A DNA stretch of 44,231 bases. Origin: an uncultured Clostridium sp. (GTDB taxonomy: Bacteria > Bacillota > Clostridia > TANB77 > CAG-508). Below, piece after piece: positions 17,056 through 24,427 of this stretch. Both the position numbers and the translations under genes were made by a program. Every line of letters starts with the position of its first letter. Position 1 is the first letter of the stretch. The DNA lies in the NCBI GenBank assembly GCA_946411515.1, contig CAMKEH010000010.1, forward strand, positions 1 through 44,231, in the 5' to 3' direction. The notes beneath the pieces were generated by a model. It was not told the origin of the DNA. It made no database searches and saw only the letters and a program-made list of their open reading frames with translations.

Positions 17056-18348
17056 ATGAAAAATACAAATAAAAAGAAAAAAAGTATATTTAAAAGGGTA
17101 TTATTAGTTATATTAATATTATTGTTAGGAGCTGGTGCAGTTTTTGCATATAAAGTATATAAAAATGGAGGCGGTATGTCTGGAATGCTAGCAACAGTTG
17201 TTGGGCATGATGAAAACACAAAGAAGAATTTAGGAGAATTTAGATGTTTAGTACTTGGAATAAGTACTGATCAAGAAGGTGTAGATCTTACAGATACTAT
17301 AATGGTAGCTTCATATAATCCAAATACACAAAAAGGAACATTGTTGTCAATCCCTAGAGATACTTATACCGGTAAAAATCCATCAAAAGCCACTGCATAT
17401 GAAAAAATAAATGCTTTATATAGTAGAAAACATAGACCGGATGAAACTTTAAAAGCAGTAAATGAAATTACAGGCTTAGATATAAAATACTATGTAGTAG
17501 TAAAAACAGAGGCATTAATAAAATTAGTAGATGTTATAGGCGGAGTTACATTTAATGTACCAATAGATATGAATTATGATGATTCATCACAAGATTTAAA
17601 TATACACTTAAAAGCAGGTGAACAAGTACTAGATGGTGATAAAGCAGAACAATTAGTTCGTTTTAGACATAATAATAATGGAACATCTTATCCAGAAGAT
17701 TATGGAGATAATGATATAGGAAGAATGAGAACTCAAAGGGAATTTGTGTTACAAGTAATAAAACAAACTGCTAGACCAGAAAATATATTCAAAATTGGTG
17801 AAATCTTAAAAGTTGCAGAAGAAAATGTAATAACAAATGTAGACTTTAATGTAATAACAGATTATGTGCCATATGCTGTAGAATTTAATACAGAAGATTT
17901 ATTAACAGAGACATTACCTGGAAAACCAAGTAATCAAAATGCTGCTGGAACATGGGTATATATATACAATCAAAAAGAAACAAAAGCATTAATACAAAAA
18001 TTATTTTATGATAGAGATTTAACTGAAAATATAGAAACAGAAGATGAAATAACTACCACAGTAACTTCAAGTGAAAAGAAAAATATAAAAATTGAAGTAT
18101 TAAATGGAAGTGGAGATAGTAATAAGCTTCAAACAGTAGTAGAACATTTAAAATCTAAAGGATATAATGTGGCAAAGACAGGAACAACAAATGCAACAGC
18201 TAGAACAACAATTATAAATAAAAAACAAGCAAAAGATGTATACTTAGAAGATATAAAAAGTACTTTAGGAATTGGAGTAACACAAAATAGTCAATCTACT
18301 TCAAGTATAGTAGATGTAACAGTTATTATTGGAAAAGATTACAAATAA
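17056..18348 (+). CDS. LytR-CpsA-Psr (LCP) family cell-wall ligase with LytR_C domain
   Basis: LCP enzymes transfer wall teichoic acids or capsule polymers from lipid carriers to peptidoglycan outside the membrane. The protein has a transmembrane anchor (about 12-32) and an LCP domain (about 60-250) with DTIMVASYNP, SIPRDTY and the conserved RFRH and DIGRMRTQREF motifs, whose Arg and Asp residues bind the pyrophosphate lipid and metal. A C-terminal LytR_C domain (about 345-430, IEVLNGSG start) follows, common in clostridial and actinobacterial members. A GAGG precedes the ATG. It is a monocistronic gene with its own promoter (16971-16999) and terminator. Confidence 0.92.
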   Translation: MKNTNKKKKSIFKRVLLVILILLLGAGAVFAYKVYKNGGGMSGMLATVVGHDENTKKNLGEFRCLVLGISTDQEGVDLTDTIMVASYNPNTQKGTLLSIPRDTYTGKNPSKATAYEKINALYSRKHRPDETLKAVNEITGLDIKYYVVVKTEALIKLVDVIGGVTFNVPIDMNYDDSSQDLNIHLKAGEQVLDGDKAEQLVRFRHNNNGTSYPEDYGDNDIGRMRTQREFVLQVIKQTARPENIFKIGEILKVAEENVITNVDFNVITDYVPYAVEFNTEDLLTETLPGKPSNQNAAGTWVYIYNQKETKALIQKLFYDRDLTENIETEDEITTTVTSSEKKNIKIEVLNGSGDSNKLQTVVEHLKSKGYNVAKTGTTNATARTTIINKKQAKDVYLEDIKSTLGIGVTQNSQSTSSIVDVTVIIGKDYK

Positions 18349-18350
18349 AA

Positions 18351-18380
18351 TGAAAGATAAGGTTTAATCCTTATCTTTCA
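18351..18380. terminator. Bidirectional terminator between LCP and carboxypeptidase genes
   Basis: A perfect 12-bp stem (18351-18362 with 18369-18380) with a 6-base loop. The A-rich flank on the left gives the minus strand the better T-run. Confidence 0.75.
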
Positions 18381-18386
18381 AAAATA

Positions 18387-19619
18387 TTATTTAAATCTAT
18401 TATATTTTTTTCTTTTAATTTTTTTTGAAAAAACTTTTTTATAAATTACAAATATCAGTACTATACCAATAGAACCGAATATAATATATAATATTAAATT
18501 CGATTTTTCAACATGATGTTCAGCAATTAAATTTGTTTCATAAGATATTCCGTCAATTGTATAGGCTGCTTTTCCTAAGACATCACCTTCTTCAATAGGT
18601 GCAGATATTTTTTCATTCAAAGAAATTTCAGGATCTAGAGTTAATTCCAAATTAGTATTTACTAAAGCAGATATTTTTTTGCTAGAAAGTAAATTTAAAT
18701 TTTCTGTTTCTTTTGTAGCACCAGAAACTTTTATAGATGTTACCATATCATTTGAATTTATAATGTCTTTTATAGAATAATTAGAATATGTATATTCATA
18801 TATTCTACGAGTATCTGCAAAACGGCTATTACTATAAAGAACAACTCCAACTAATTCTAAATTGTTTTTAAAAGCTGCAGATACAAGACAGCCTTGAGCT
18901 TGTGTAGTAAATCCTGTTTTACCGGATATCAAATAATTGTAATAAGATGAACTGCTTGAATCTAGCAATTCATTAGTAGAACTATAAGAACGTGTACCAT
19001 ACTTGTTAGTTGCAGAAATTGCACAAGATGCTTGACCTGAAATTTTTCTGAAAGTTTCATTTTTTAAACAAAATTGCATTATTTTTGCTAAATCTTTAGC
19101 AGTAGTATAATGATTTTCATCATGTAAACCATAAGCATTTGTAAAATGAGAATTATTTGCACCAAGTTCATTAAGTTTTGTATTCATCATATTAACAAAA
19201 CTATCAATGCTTCCACCTACAAATTCAGCTAAAACATTTGCTGCATCATTTGCTGAATGAACTAATAAAACTTCTAATAATTGTTCTACTGTAAGCTTTT
19301 CTCCTATTTGAATATTTGCAGTTGAATATCCTTCTGGAATTGTCATTATTGCATCATAACTTGCAGTAACAGTATCCTCTAAATTACAATTTTCTAAAGC
19401 CATAATTGCAGTAAGAATTTTAGTAGTACTTGCAGGATACATTTTTTTATTTTCGTTTTTATTATACAAAACTTTATTAGTTTTATTATCAATTACTATG
19501 TAGCTATCTGCTGTAACATTAGGTATTTCTACTTGTTCTTCAGCAGCAAATACGAAGCTAAAATTTAATAAAGTTAATATAATTAAAAAAGGTATTATAA
19601 AAATTTTATTTTTCTTCAT
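18387..19619 (-). CDS. D-alanyl-D-alanine carboxypeptidase, S11 family (DacF/DacA-type PBP)
   Basis: S11 carboxypeptidases trim the terminal D-Ala from peptidoglycan stem peptides outside the membrane. There is a signal peptide (1-25, ending FVFAA), and the three catalytic motifs are intact: S64-T-T-K67, S122-A-N124 and K233-T-G235. A beta-rich C-terminal domain follows, then a transmembrane helix (about 382-400) and a very basic tail (KKIKRKKYNRFK), rather than the amphipathic anchor of PBP5. AGGAGAG lies six bases before the ATG. The promoter is at 19645-19673. It lies divergent from the ComEA-like gene. Confidence 0.93.
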   Translation of the reverse strand: MKKNKIFIIPFLIILTLLNFSFVFAAEEQVEIPNVTADSYIVIDNKTNKVLYNKNENKKMYPASTTKILTAIMALENCNLEDTVTASYDAIMTIPEGYSTANIQIGEKLTVEQLLEVLLVHSANDAANVLAEFVGGSIDSFVNMMNTKLNELGANNSHFTNAYGLHDENHYTTAKDLAKIMQFCLKNETFRKISGQASCAISATNKYGTRSYSSTNELLDSSSSSYYNYLISGKTGFTTQAQGCLVSAAFKNNLELVGVVLYSNSRFADTRRIYEYTYSNYSIKDIINSNDMVTSIKVSGATKETENLNLLSSKKISALVNTNLELTLDPEISLNEKISAPIEEGDVLGKAAYTIDGISYETNLIAEHHVEKSNLILYIIFGSIGIVLIFVIYKKVFSKKIKRKKYNRFK

Positions 19620-19644
19620 ATTAATCTCTCCTAACCATAGAAAT

Positions 19645-19673
19645 AATATAACTCATTTAGGTAAAAAATTCAA
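19645..19673 (-). promoter_or_regulatory. Promoter of the carboxypeptidase gene
   Basis: On the minus strand TTGAAT (19673-19668) and TATATT (19650-19645) are 17 bases apart. Confidence 0.55.
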
Positions 19674-19733
19674 CAAAAAACAACATAAAAATATATAAAA
19701 TTAAATATTAAAGTAATAGAAAGGTAGGTAGTA

Positions 19734-20387
19734 GTGGTAAAATTCAAAAATAATAAAACAAAAATAATTTTAGGATTATTAATATTCATATTAGGTATAA
19801 TAGGATATTATATTTACATGAATCAATCAAATTTTTCTATAAGTGATGAAGATATTTTAATTAGTCAAGATAATACTGAAAATGTAATAGATGATGAAAC
19901 TAAAAATACAACTAATGTAGAAAGTAAAAATATGATTATAGTTCATGTTTCAGGAGCAGTAAAAAGTGAAGGTATTATAGAATTAGAAGAAGAAAGTAGA
20001 ATAGTAAATGCAATAGAAAAAGCAGGAGGATTAAAAGAAAATGCTTGTATAAAAGATATAAATTTAGCAAGTAAAGTAGAAGACGGAGAAAAAATATATA
20101 TTCCAACAAATGAGGAATATACAAAATTAGAAAGTAACAATAAAAATAGTAATTTATTGGAAAGTTCAAGTAAAAAAATAAATGAAACAAAAAATAATAA
20201 AATAAACCTAAATACTGCAACACAAAGTGAATTAGAAACTTTACCAGGAATAGGCTCAGCAACAGCTTTAAAAATAATTACGTATAGAAATGAAAATGGT
20301 AAATTTAAAACAATAGAAGATCTAAAGAAAGTAAAAGGTATAGGAGAGAGCAAATTTAAAGAAATAAAAGATTTTATAAATGTATAA
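19734..20387 (+). CDS. comEA: ComEA-like DNA-binding competence protein
   Basis: ComEA is the membrane-anchored receptor that binds incoming double-stranded DNA during transformation. This 217-residue protein has a transmembrane helix at about 10-28, an acidic linker, an SLBB domain (about 64-125, VSGAVKSEGIIELEEESRI) and a C-terminal helix-hairpin-helix domain (about 157-217). That domain begins INLNTATQSELETLPGIG and contains a second hairpin, VKGIGESKF. The start is GTG with AAGGTAGG upstream. No other late competence gene is next to it in this window (comEC is absent), so a role in uptake is plausible but not shown. Confidence 0.85.
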   Translation: MVKFKNNKTKIILGLLIFILGIIGYYIYMNQSNFSISDEDILISQDNTENVIDDETKNTTNVESKNMIIVHVSGAVKSEGIIELEEESRIVNAIEKAGGLKENACIKDINLASKVEDGEKIYIPTNEEYTKLESNNKNSNLLESSSKKINETKNNKINLNTATQSELETLPGIGSATALKIITYRNENGKFKTIEDLKKVKGIGESKFKEIKDFINV

Positions 20388-20390
20388 AAT

Positions 20391-20410
20391 AAAAAGACCA
20401 ACAAAAGGTC
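20391..20410 (-). terminator. Weak terminator of the small CxxC protein gene
   Basis: On the minus strand a short GACC/GGTC stem (20407-20410 with 20396-20399) is followed by a run of five T, just after the stop codon of the small gene. Confidence 0.4.
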
Positions 20411-20417
20411 AGTCGAT

Positions 20418-20573
20418 TTAATAAAAAGCTAAAGTGTCTTCAATGACATAAGAAACAGGTAAAACATCATCATTGTCTGATTTAATATCAAAAAAATGAT
20501 GATGATCTTTATCTGTATAAACAGAAACTGTAATAGTTCCACATTTTTCACAGTCAAATTTATTTGCATCCAA
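20418..20573 (-). CDS. Small CxxC protein of 51 residues (TTG start)
   Basis: A perfect AGGAGGT lies 8 bases before a TTG codon that opens a 51-residue frame. The sequence starts MDANKFDCEKCGTITVSV, has a histidine run (DKDHHHFFD) and an acidic C-terminal half (SDNDDVLPVSYVIEDTLAFY). The single CxxC next to a His cluster suggests metal binding, but I do not recognise a family. It lies alone between comEA and tRNA-fMet. The strong ribosome site and clean stop argue that it is real; without them it would be easily missed. Confidence 0.6.
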   Translation of the reverse strand: MDANKFDCEKCGTITVSVYTDKDHHHFFDIKSDNDDVLPVSYVIEDTLAFY

Positions 20574-20808
20574 CAAAACCACCTCCTATTTTTCAAACAA
20601 ATGTTAATATAGCACTCTTGAAAAGTAAAAAATGTCGAAATATGCGAAAATCAACAAAAAAATTATAAATTTACAAAAATTAATTTTATATAATTAAATC
20701 TAGTAAAATATAAACTATAATTAGTAATAATTTATGATATTAATTCATATAATATAAATATATAAAAAACAAGAAAATAACAAAAGATTGAAATTGACCA
20801 AAAAAGTA
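20574..20808. other. AT-rich gap before tRNA-fMet, no gene seen
   Basis: Apart from the ribosome site of the small CxxC gene at its left edge, I see no ORF, repeat or stable hairpin. It probably holds the promoter of that gene. Confidence 0.5.
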
Positions 20809-20837
20809 TTGACTTTTAGCATTTTTGGTAGTATACT
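20809..20837 (+). promoter_or_regulatory. Promoter of tRNA-fMet
   Basis: TTGACT (20809-20814) and TATACT (20832-20837) with a 17-base spacer, ending 19 bases before the tRNA. Confidence 0.75.
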
Positions 20838-20856
20838 AATTAAGTAAATTAAATAT

Positions 20857-20932
20857 CGCGGGGTGGAGCAGTTGGCAGCTCGTCGGGCTCATAACCCGAA
20901 GGTCGATAGTTCGAGTCTATCCCCCGCAACCA
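20857..20932 (+). tRNA. Initiator tRNA-Met (CAT), integration target
   Basis: A complete 76-nt cloverleaf with CCA. The first base pair is a C-A mismatch (C1/A72), and the anticodon stem ends in three G-C pairs (GGG/CCC) around loop CTCATAA; both mark an initiator tRNA. The integrase gene begins about 200 bases downstream and points toward it, so its 3' end is the likely attachment site. Confidence 0.95.
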
Positions 20933-20937
20933 GCTTA

Positions 20938-20968
20938 TAGCAAGTCTTTTGAAGATTTGCTATTTTTT
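20938..20968 (+). terminator. Terminator of tRNA-fMet
   Basis: An 11-bp stem (20938-20948 with 20952-20962, one G-U pair), 3-base loop and six T. Confidence 0.75.
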
Positions 20969-20991
20969 ATTTTACCCCTAAAAAGTGCCAT

Positions 20992-21020
20992 TTGGGGAAA
21001 TTTTGGGGAAGAAATCCTCA
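20992..21020 (+). repeat. Left copy of 29-bp end repeat
   Basis: The repeat holds two TTGGGGAA units 11 bases apart, followed by AAATCCTCA. It matches 44177-44205 at 25 of 29 positions in the same orientation. Likely integrase arm or end sequences. Confidence 0.6.
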
Positions 21021-21049
21021 CAAACCATTGATATAACTAATAAAATTTC

Positions 21050-21103
21050 AGTAAAAGACTATGGGAAACCTAAAAATATATTTAGTAGTCTTTTACTTTT
21101 TTT
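21050..21103 (+). terminator. Long hairpin with T-run inside the left end
   Basis: A perfect 12-bp stem (21050-21061 with 21086-21097) with a 24-base loop and a run of T. It would stop plus-strand transcription from the tRNA side before it enters the integrase antisense strand. Confidence 0.6.
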
Positions 21104-21141
21104 ATCGTGAAAAGTTTAATGACTTTAGTGAAAAAAGATTT

Positions 21142-22338
21142 TTATTGACGTCCAGGTAGTAACAGATTTTCTAATGCAAATCCAGCAGTTTTATTATGAG
21201 CAATAATTGGATGCACATAGAAATTTAATGTTGTTGTTAATTGTGCGTGTCCTAGTCTAGCTGATACTATTGGGACTTCAATATTTTGAGCTATGAGTAA
21301 GGTCGCATTTGTGTGCCTTAACCCATGAAAGTTAATTACAGGTAGTCCTATTTGTTCTACAAATTTTACAAACCACTTACTAATAGTAGAAGGGTGCATT
21401 GGCTTACCATCTGCTTGTACAAATAACCTATTAGAATCAATCCATAATTCGCCACAGAACTCTTTTTGATTGTCATACCATAATTTATACTCTTCAAGTA
21501 ATGAAACAACGAAATCTGGTATTCCAACTTCTCTGATAGAGCTTTCTGTTTTTGGCGTTTTAGTAAATACACCTTTTTCTGCTAAATACTGACTAGAACG
21601 ATTAACGCATACAATTCCATCTTTAAAGTTGATATCATTCCATTCAAGTCCCATAAGCTCGCCAAGTCTAACTCCAGTAAATAATGTTAAGAGGATAGCA
21701 ACTTTATATTTGATTTGATCTTCTGTAAGTTCCATTAAGTTAGAAACTAATGTTTTACTTTGTTCATCATCATAGTATCTTCTTTTAGGTTTTCTAGTTT
21801 TAGGTGGTTGAACACGTTCAGCAGGATTTGCTAGTATTAGTTGCCAATAAACTGCCTTTTGTAGCATTGCATGAAGAAGTCTGTGATGTTCTGCTATAGT
21901 TTTTGATGATAAAGGTTTTCCTGTCTTTTTACCATTGTTGTTTTTTCTTCTTACTATTTGAGTATCTTTACTTAACAAATCATAGAATTGCATAATGTCA
22001 GTAGGTTTAATCTTATCTACATGAAAATGTGAAAAGTAAGGTATTATTCTGCTATTTAGCATTCCCAAATATCTGGTATATGTTGAAGGTGCAAGTTCTT
22101 TTTCTCCATAATCTCTTTTCCATATTTCTACGAAGTCTTCAAATTTTAGAGATTTTCCCTCAATATACATACCTTTTTCACAATCAGCAACGAATTTAGC
22201 AAGTTCTATTTTAGCCTCCTTCATACTTTTGCAATGAACGGTCTTAGTTTTCTTAATAGTTTTTCCTTTTAAGTTATATCCTGCAAAGTAGACTAATCTG
22301 TAACTATCTCCTTTTCTTTTTTCAATACTCCCAGCCAT
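21142..22338 (-). CDS. Tyrosine recombinase/integrase of the element
   Basis: 398 residues with the usual order: an AP2-like arm-binding N-terminus (GSIEKRKGDSYRLVYFAGY), a SAM-like core-binding domain (about 70-180) and a catalytic domain. The catalytic domain carries the TGVRLGELMGLEW arginine box, HGLRHTNATLL (His-x-x-Arg), GHAQLTTTLNFYVH with the final His and the nucleophilic Tyr. AAAGGAGG lies about 10 bases before ATG 22338; an in-frame GTG four codons earlier overlaps the ribosome site. The gene ends toward tRNA-fMet, the classical int/att arrangement. Two ATATCTGTTAAC repeats lie upstream (22391-22429). Confidence 0.93.
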   Translation of the reverse strand: MAGSIEKRKGDSYRLVYFAGYNLKGKTIKKTKTVHCKSMKEAKIELAKFVADCEKGMYIEGKSLKFEDFVEIWKRDYGEKELAPSTYTRYLGMLNSRIIPYFSHFHVDKIKPTDIMQFYDLLSKDTQIVRRKNNNGKKTGKPLSSKTIAEHHRLLHAMLQKAVYWQLILANPAERVQPPKTRKPKRRYYDDEQSKTLVSNLMELTEDQIKYKVAILLTLFTGVRLGELMGLEWNDINFKDGIVCVNRSSQYLAEKGVFTKTPKTESSIREVGIPDFVVSLLEEYKLWYDNQKEFCGELWIDSNRLFVQADGKPMHPSTISKWFVKFVEQIGLPVINFHGLRHTNATLLIAQNIEVPIVSARLGHAQLTTTLNFYVHPIIAHNKTAGFALENLLLPGRQ

Positions 22339-22390
22339 TACCTTTTTCACCTCCTTTCAGGCATACCTATGGGTGGGAGGGAGTAACAAT

Positions 22391-22429
22391 ATATCTGTTA
22401 ACAAAACATATTATACAATATCTGTTAAC
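22391..22429. promoter_or_regulatory. Paired ATATCTGTTAAC repeats upstream of the integrase
   Basis: Twelve-base direct repeats at 22391-22402 and 22418-22429, 27 bases apart. The GTTAAC core recurs in the control region of the excisionase gene (29998-30141), which suggests a common regulator or recombination-protein site. Confidence 0.5.
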
Positions 22430-22543
22430 GAATTGCAAGTGATAGGATAAAATTTATCAAATATTCTGAAAAATATTTATTTTATTTAAGAAATACGATA
22501 TAATAAGAAAAAATACTTGTTTATAAAGGAGATTTTTGTTTAT

Positions 22544-23053
22544 ATGTTTAATAAAAAAAATAAAATGACAATAAAAGAATATACTTATTATAATTTATAT
22601 ATTATTAGTAATGGAGCAGAGAACTTTTTTGGACAAAATAAAGATTTTTTGAAGTTTAATATATATTCAGAAATAGCTTATTATACTTTTTTTACTTATA
22701 TATCTGAAATAATTTTATTAAAAAAATATCCAGAAACTACAGTTGATAAAATAGTAGAGAAAATTTTAGATAGAATAAAAGAACTTCAATATGAAGATTG
22801 TACACCTAAAACAGAGGAAACAAAAAGCTCAATAGAAAATTTATATAGTAGTTGTTATAATAAATTAAAAAAAGAGGGTTTTGACTTCAGTAAAAAAGAA
22901 GATTTAAGTAATATGGCAAAATTGTTTTTACAAATATTAGACATACCTACAGATATTATGTATGTTATGAAGATGAGTATTGAATTTTCTGGATTTGTTA
23001 AATTTCATACACAAGATATATTAAACCCAAATATAAAATTAATAGAAAAGTAA
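22544..23053 (+). CDS. Hypothetical all-helical protein, first of a three-gene cargo block
   Basis: 169 residues, no signal peptide. It is predicted mostly helical from its pattern (TIKEYTYYNLYIISNGAENFFG; SEIAYYTFFTYISEIILLKKYPE). I do not recognise a family. AAAGGAG lies 12 bases before ATG 22544, a long spacing; the frame is open further upstream but without a better start. A TATAAT at about 22499-22504 may be the -10. The next two genes follow within 40 bases in the same direction, so they probably form an operon ended by the terminator at 24352-24375. Confidence 0.6.
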   Translation: MFNKKNKMTIKEYTYYNLYIISNGAENFFGQNKDFLKFNIYSEIAYYTFFTYISEIILLKKYPETTVDKIVEKILDRIKELQYEDCTPKTEETKSSIENLYSSCYNKLKKEGFDFSKKEDLSNMAKLFLQILDIPTDIMYVMKMSIEFSGFVKFHTQDILNPNIKLIEK

Positions 23054-23080
23054 ATTGTTAGTATTAGGAGAAAAAAAGCT

Positions 23081-23620
23081 ATGTTTAAATTATTTGGAAA
23101 AGCAGGGAAAATTGAATTATCAAAAAAAATTAGTGATTTATCTGTAGAAGCATCTGAACAGTTTTTAAATTATTTAAAAGAAGATTTAGAATTATATAGT
23201 AAATGTATAAATGAAAATCCAATTAGAATTACAAGTATGCTTTTTATGATAAATATCTATAGAGATATTTTAAACTCAAAATATAATGCTGATGACGTTT
23301 TTTCAGTAGTTTATACAACAATTATGTCATTATCTCCAAACGAAAAAAGTGGCGAATTATTTATGAAATCATTTAATGAATATATGAAATCTTGCAATGA
23401 GGCAACAAACTATTACAAACAATTTTCGCAATTTGATATAACTGAAGTATTGACAAAAGTCTTTTTTGGTTTAGTTATTGATGACAGAGAATATATACAG
23501 AATGAATTAGAAGAATCTATTCCAAAAACAAGTAGTTTTAAAAAAATATACAGCTATATAGATGGGGTTTTAAAACATATGAATATACTTAATGAAGAGT
23601 ATAAATTAAGACTTAAATAA
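23081..23620 (+). CDS. Hypothetical helical protein, second of the block
   Basis: 179 residues starting MFKLFGKAGKIELSKKISDLS, mostly helical and acidic, with no recognised motif. It shares general size and character with the first gene (both have a basic start and helical pattern), so they may be distant paralogues, but I cannot show it. GGAG lies ten bases before the ATG. The gene sits 27 bases after the previous stop. Confidence 0.6.
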   Translation: MFKLFGKAGKIELSKKISDLSVEASEQFLNYLKEDLELYSKCINENPIRITSMLFMINIYRDILNSKYNADDVFSVVYTTIMSLSPNEKSGELFMKSFNEYMKSCNEATNYYKQFSQFDITEVLTKVFFGLVIDDREYIQNELEESIPKTSSFKKIYSYIDGVLKHMNILNEEYKLRLK

Positions 23621-23657
23621 TGTGATATGTGAAGAAAAAATTAAAAGATGAGGAAGA

Positions 23658-24353
23658 ATGAAAATGGGATTATTTGATGGATTTAAAGCTATGAAAGAAG
23701 TTAACAAAATAAAAAAAGGTGGTAAAGGTAATTTATCTATTGCTCAAATAACGAATTTAATTATAAATTTGCCAGATGCAAAGGCTAAGTTATCTAGTGA
23801 AGAATTTAATCAAATTTATAATTTATTTAATGAATTACAAAAATGTAATACTAAAATGGAATTAGATAAAGAAGGATATTATAATACTGCAGCAGATATA
23901 ATAACAAAATTTGATAAAATAGCTCCATATGAGAAATATGGTGGAGGCAACGAATTGGAGTATTCTTTTATGATGGATGAAATCCATAGAAATGAAGAAA
24001 AGAAAATCGAAAAAGTAAAAGAAATTTTAGAAGACAATATTCTTCCAGAAGAACTTGAATATGCAAATGTGGTTGCTGATTCCTCAAATGGTATTGTAAC
24101 AAGAGTTGATGCAAAGAAATTTATAAAGGTGTTACATGTATATTCTATATATGGAAAAGAACAAGCTATAAGTGAATTTGAAAAAATAAGTAAATATTTA
24201 ATAGATAATAATGGAGCAATAAAAGCATTGTCACAAATATCATATTTATTAGGTGTAATGAATGCAAATCAAATAATTACACAAAATGAAATGGAAGAAT
24301 TATCTCAGAGATATCAAGATAATATAATGAAATTACTTACAAGTAATAACTAA
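23658..24353 (+). CDS. Hypothetical helical protein, third of the block
   Basis: 231 residues. The start MGLFDGFKAMKEVNKIKKGGKG (from the third codon) resembles N-termini of small cytosolic or membrane-peripheral proteins in Firmicutes. The rest is helical with conserved-looking NLPDAKAKLSSEEFNQIYNLF and AISEFEKISKYLIDNNGAI segments. GATGAGG precedes the ATG at 23658; the ATG two codons later is equally possible. No family recognised. It immediately precedes the ncRNA/RNA-repair unit but is separated from it by a terminator and a new promoter. Confidence 0.6.
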   Translation: MKMGLFDGFKAMKEVNKIKKGGKGNLSIAQITNLIINLPDAKAKLSSEEFNQIYNLFNELQKCNTKMELDKEGYYNTAADIITKFDKIAPYEKYGGGNELEYSFMMDEIHRNEEKKIEKVKEILEDNILPEELEYANVVADSSNGIVTRVDAKKFIKVLHVYSIYGKEQAISEFEKISKYLIDNNGAIKALSQISYLLGVMNANQIITQNEMEELSQRYQDNIMKLLTSNN

Positions 24354-24375
24354 AAGGCATTTAAGTGCCTTTTTA
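24352..24375 (+). terminator. Terminator of the three-gene block
   Basis: AAAAGGCA (24352-24359) pairs with TGCCTTTT (24366-24373) around a 6-base loop, followed by T-rich sequence. Confidence 0.75.
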
Positions 24376-24393
24376 ATTTTTTTGAAAAAAGTA

Positions 24394-24422
24394 TTGACAC
24401 AAATGACACATTGTGTTATAAT
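24394..24422 (+). promoter_or_regulatory. Consensus promoter with embedded operator, drives the ncRNA/RNA-repair unit
   Basis: Perfect TTGACA (24394-24399) and TATAAT (24417-24422) with a 17-base spacer. Within it ACACAA (24397-24402) and TTGTGT (24411-24416) form an inverted repeat overlapping both boxes. This is the only full-consensus promoter I noticed in the window and it looks tightly repressible. Confidence 0.8.
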
Positions 24423-24427
24423 ACTAA

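Noticed and set aside
19943..20404. Long open frames opposite comEA, the XRE membrane gene (5315-5779 plus strand) and the pseudopilin gene (14088-14519 minus strand)
   Set aside because: They lie antisense to well-supported genes, have no ribosome site and have the Leu/Phe/Ser-rich composition of frames opposite A+T-rich coding DNA.
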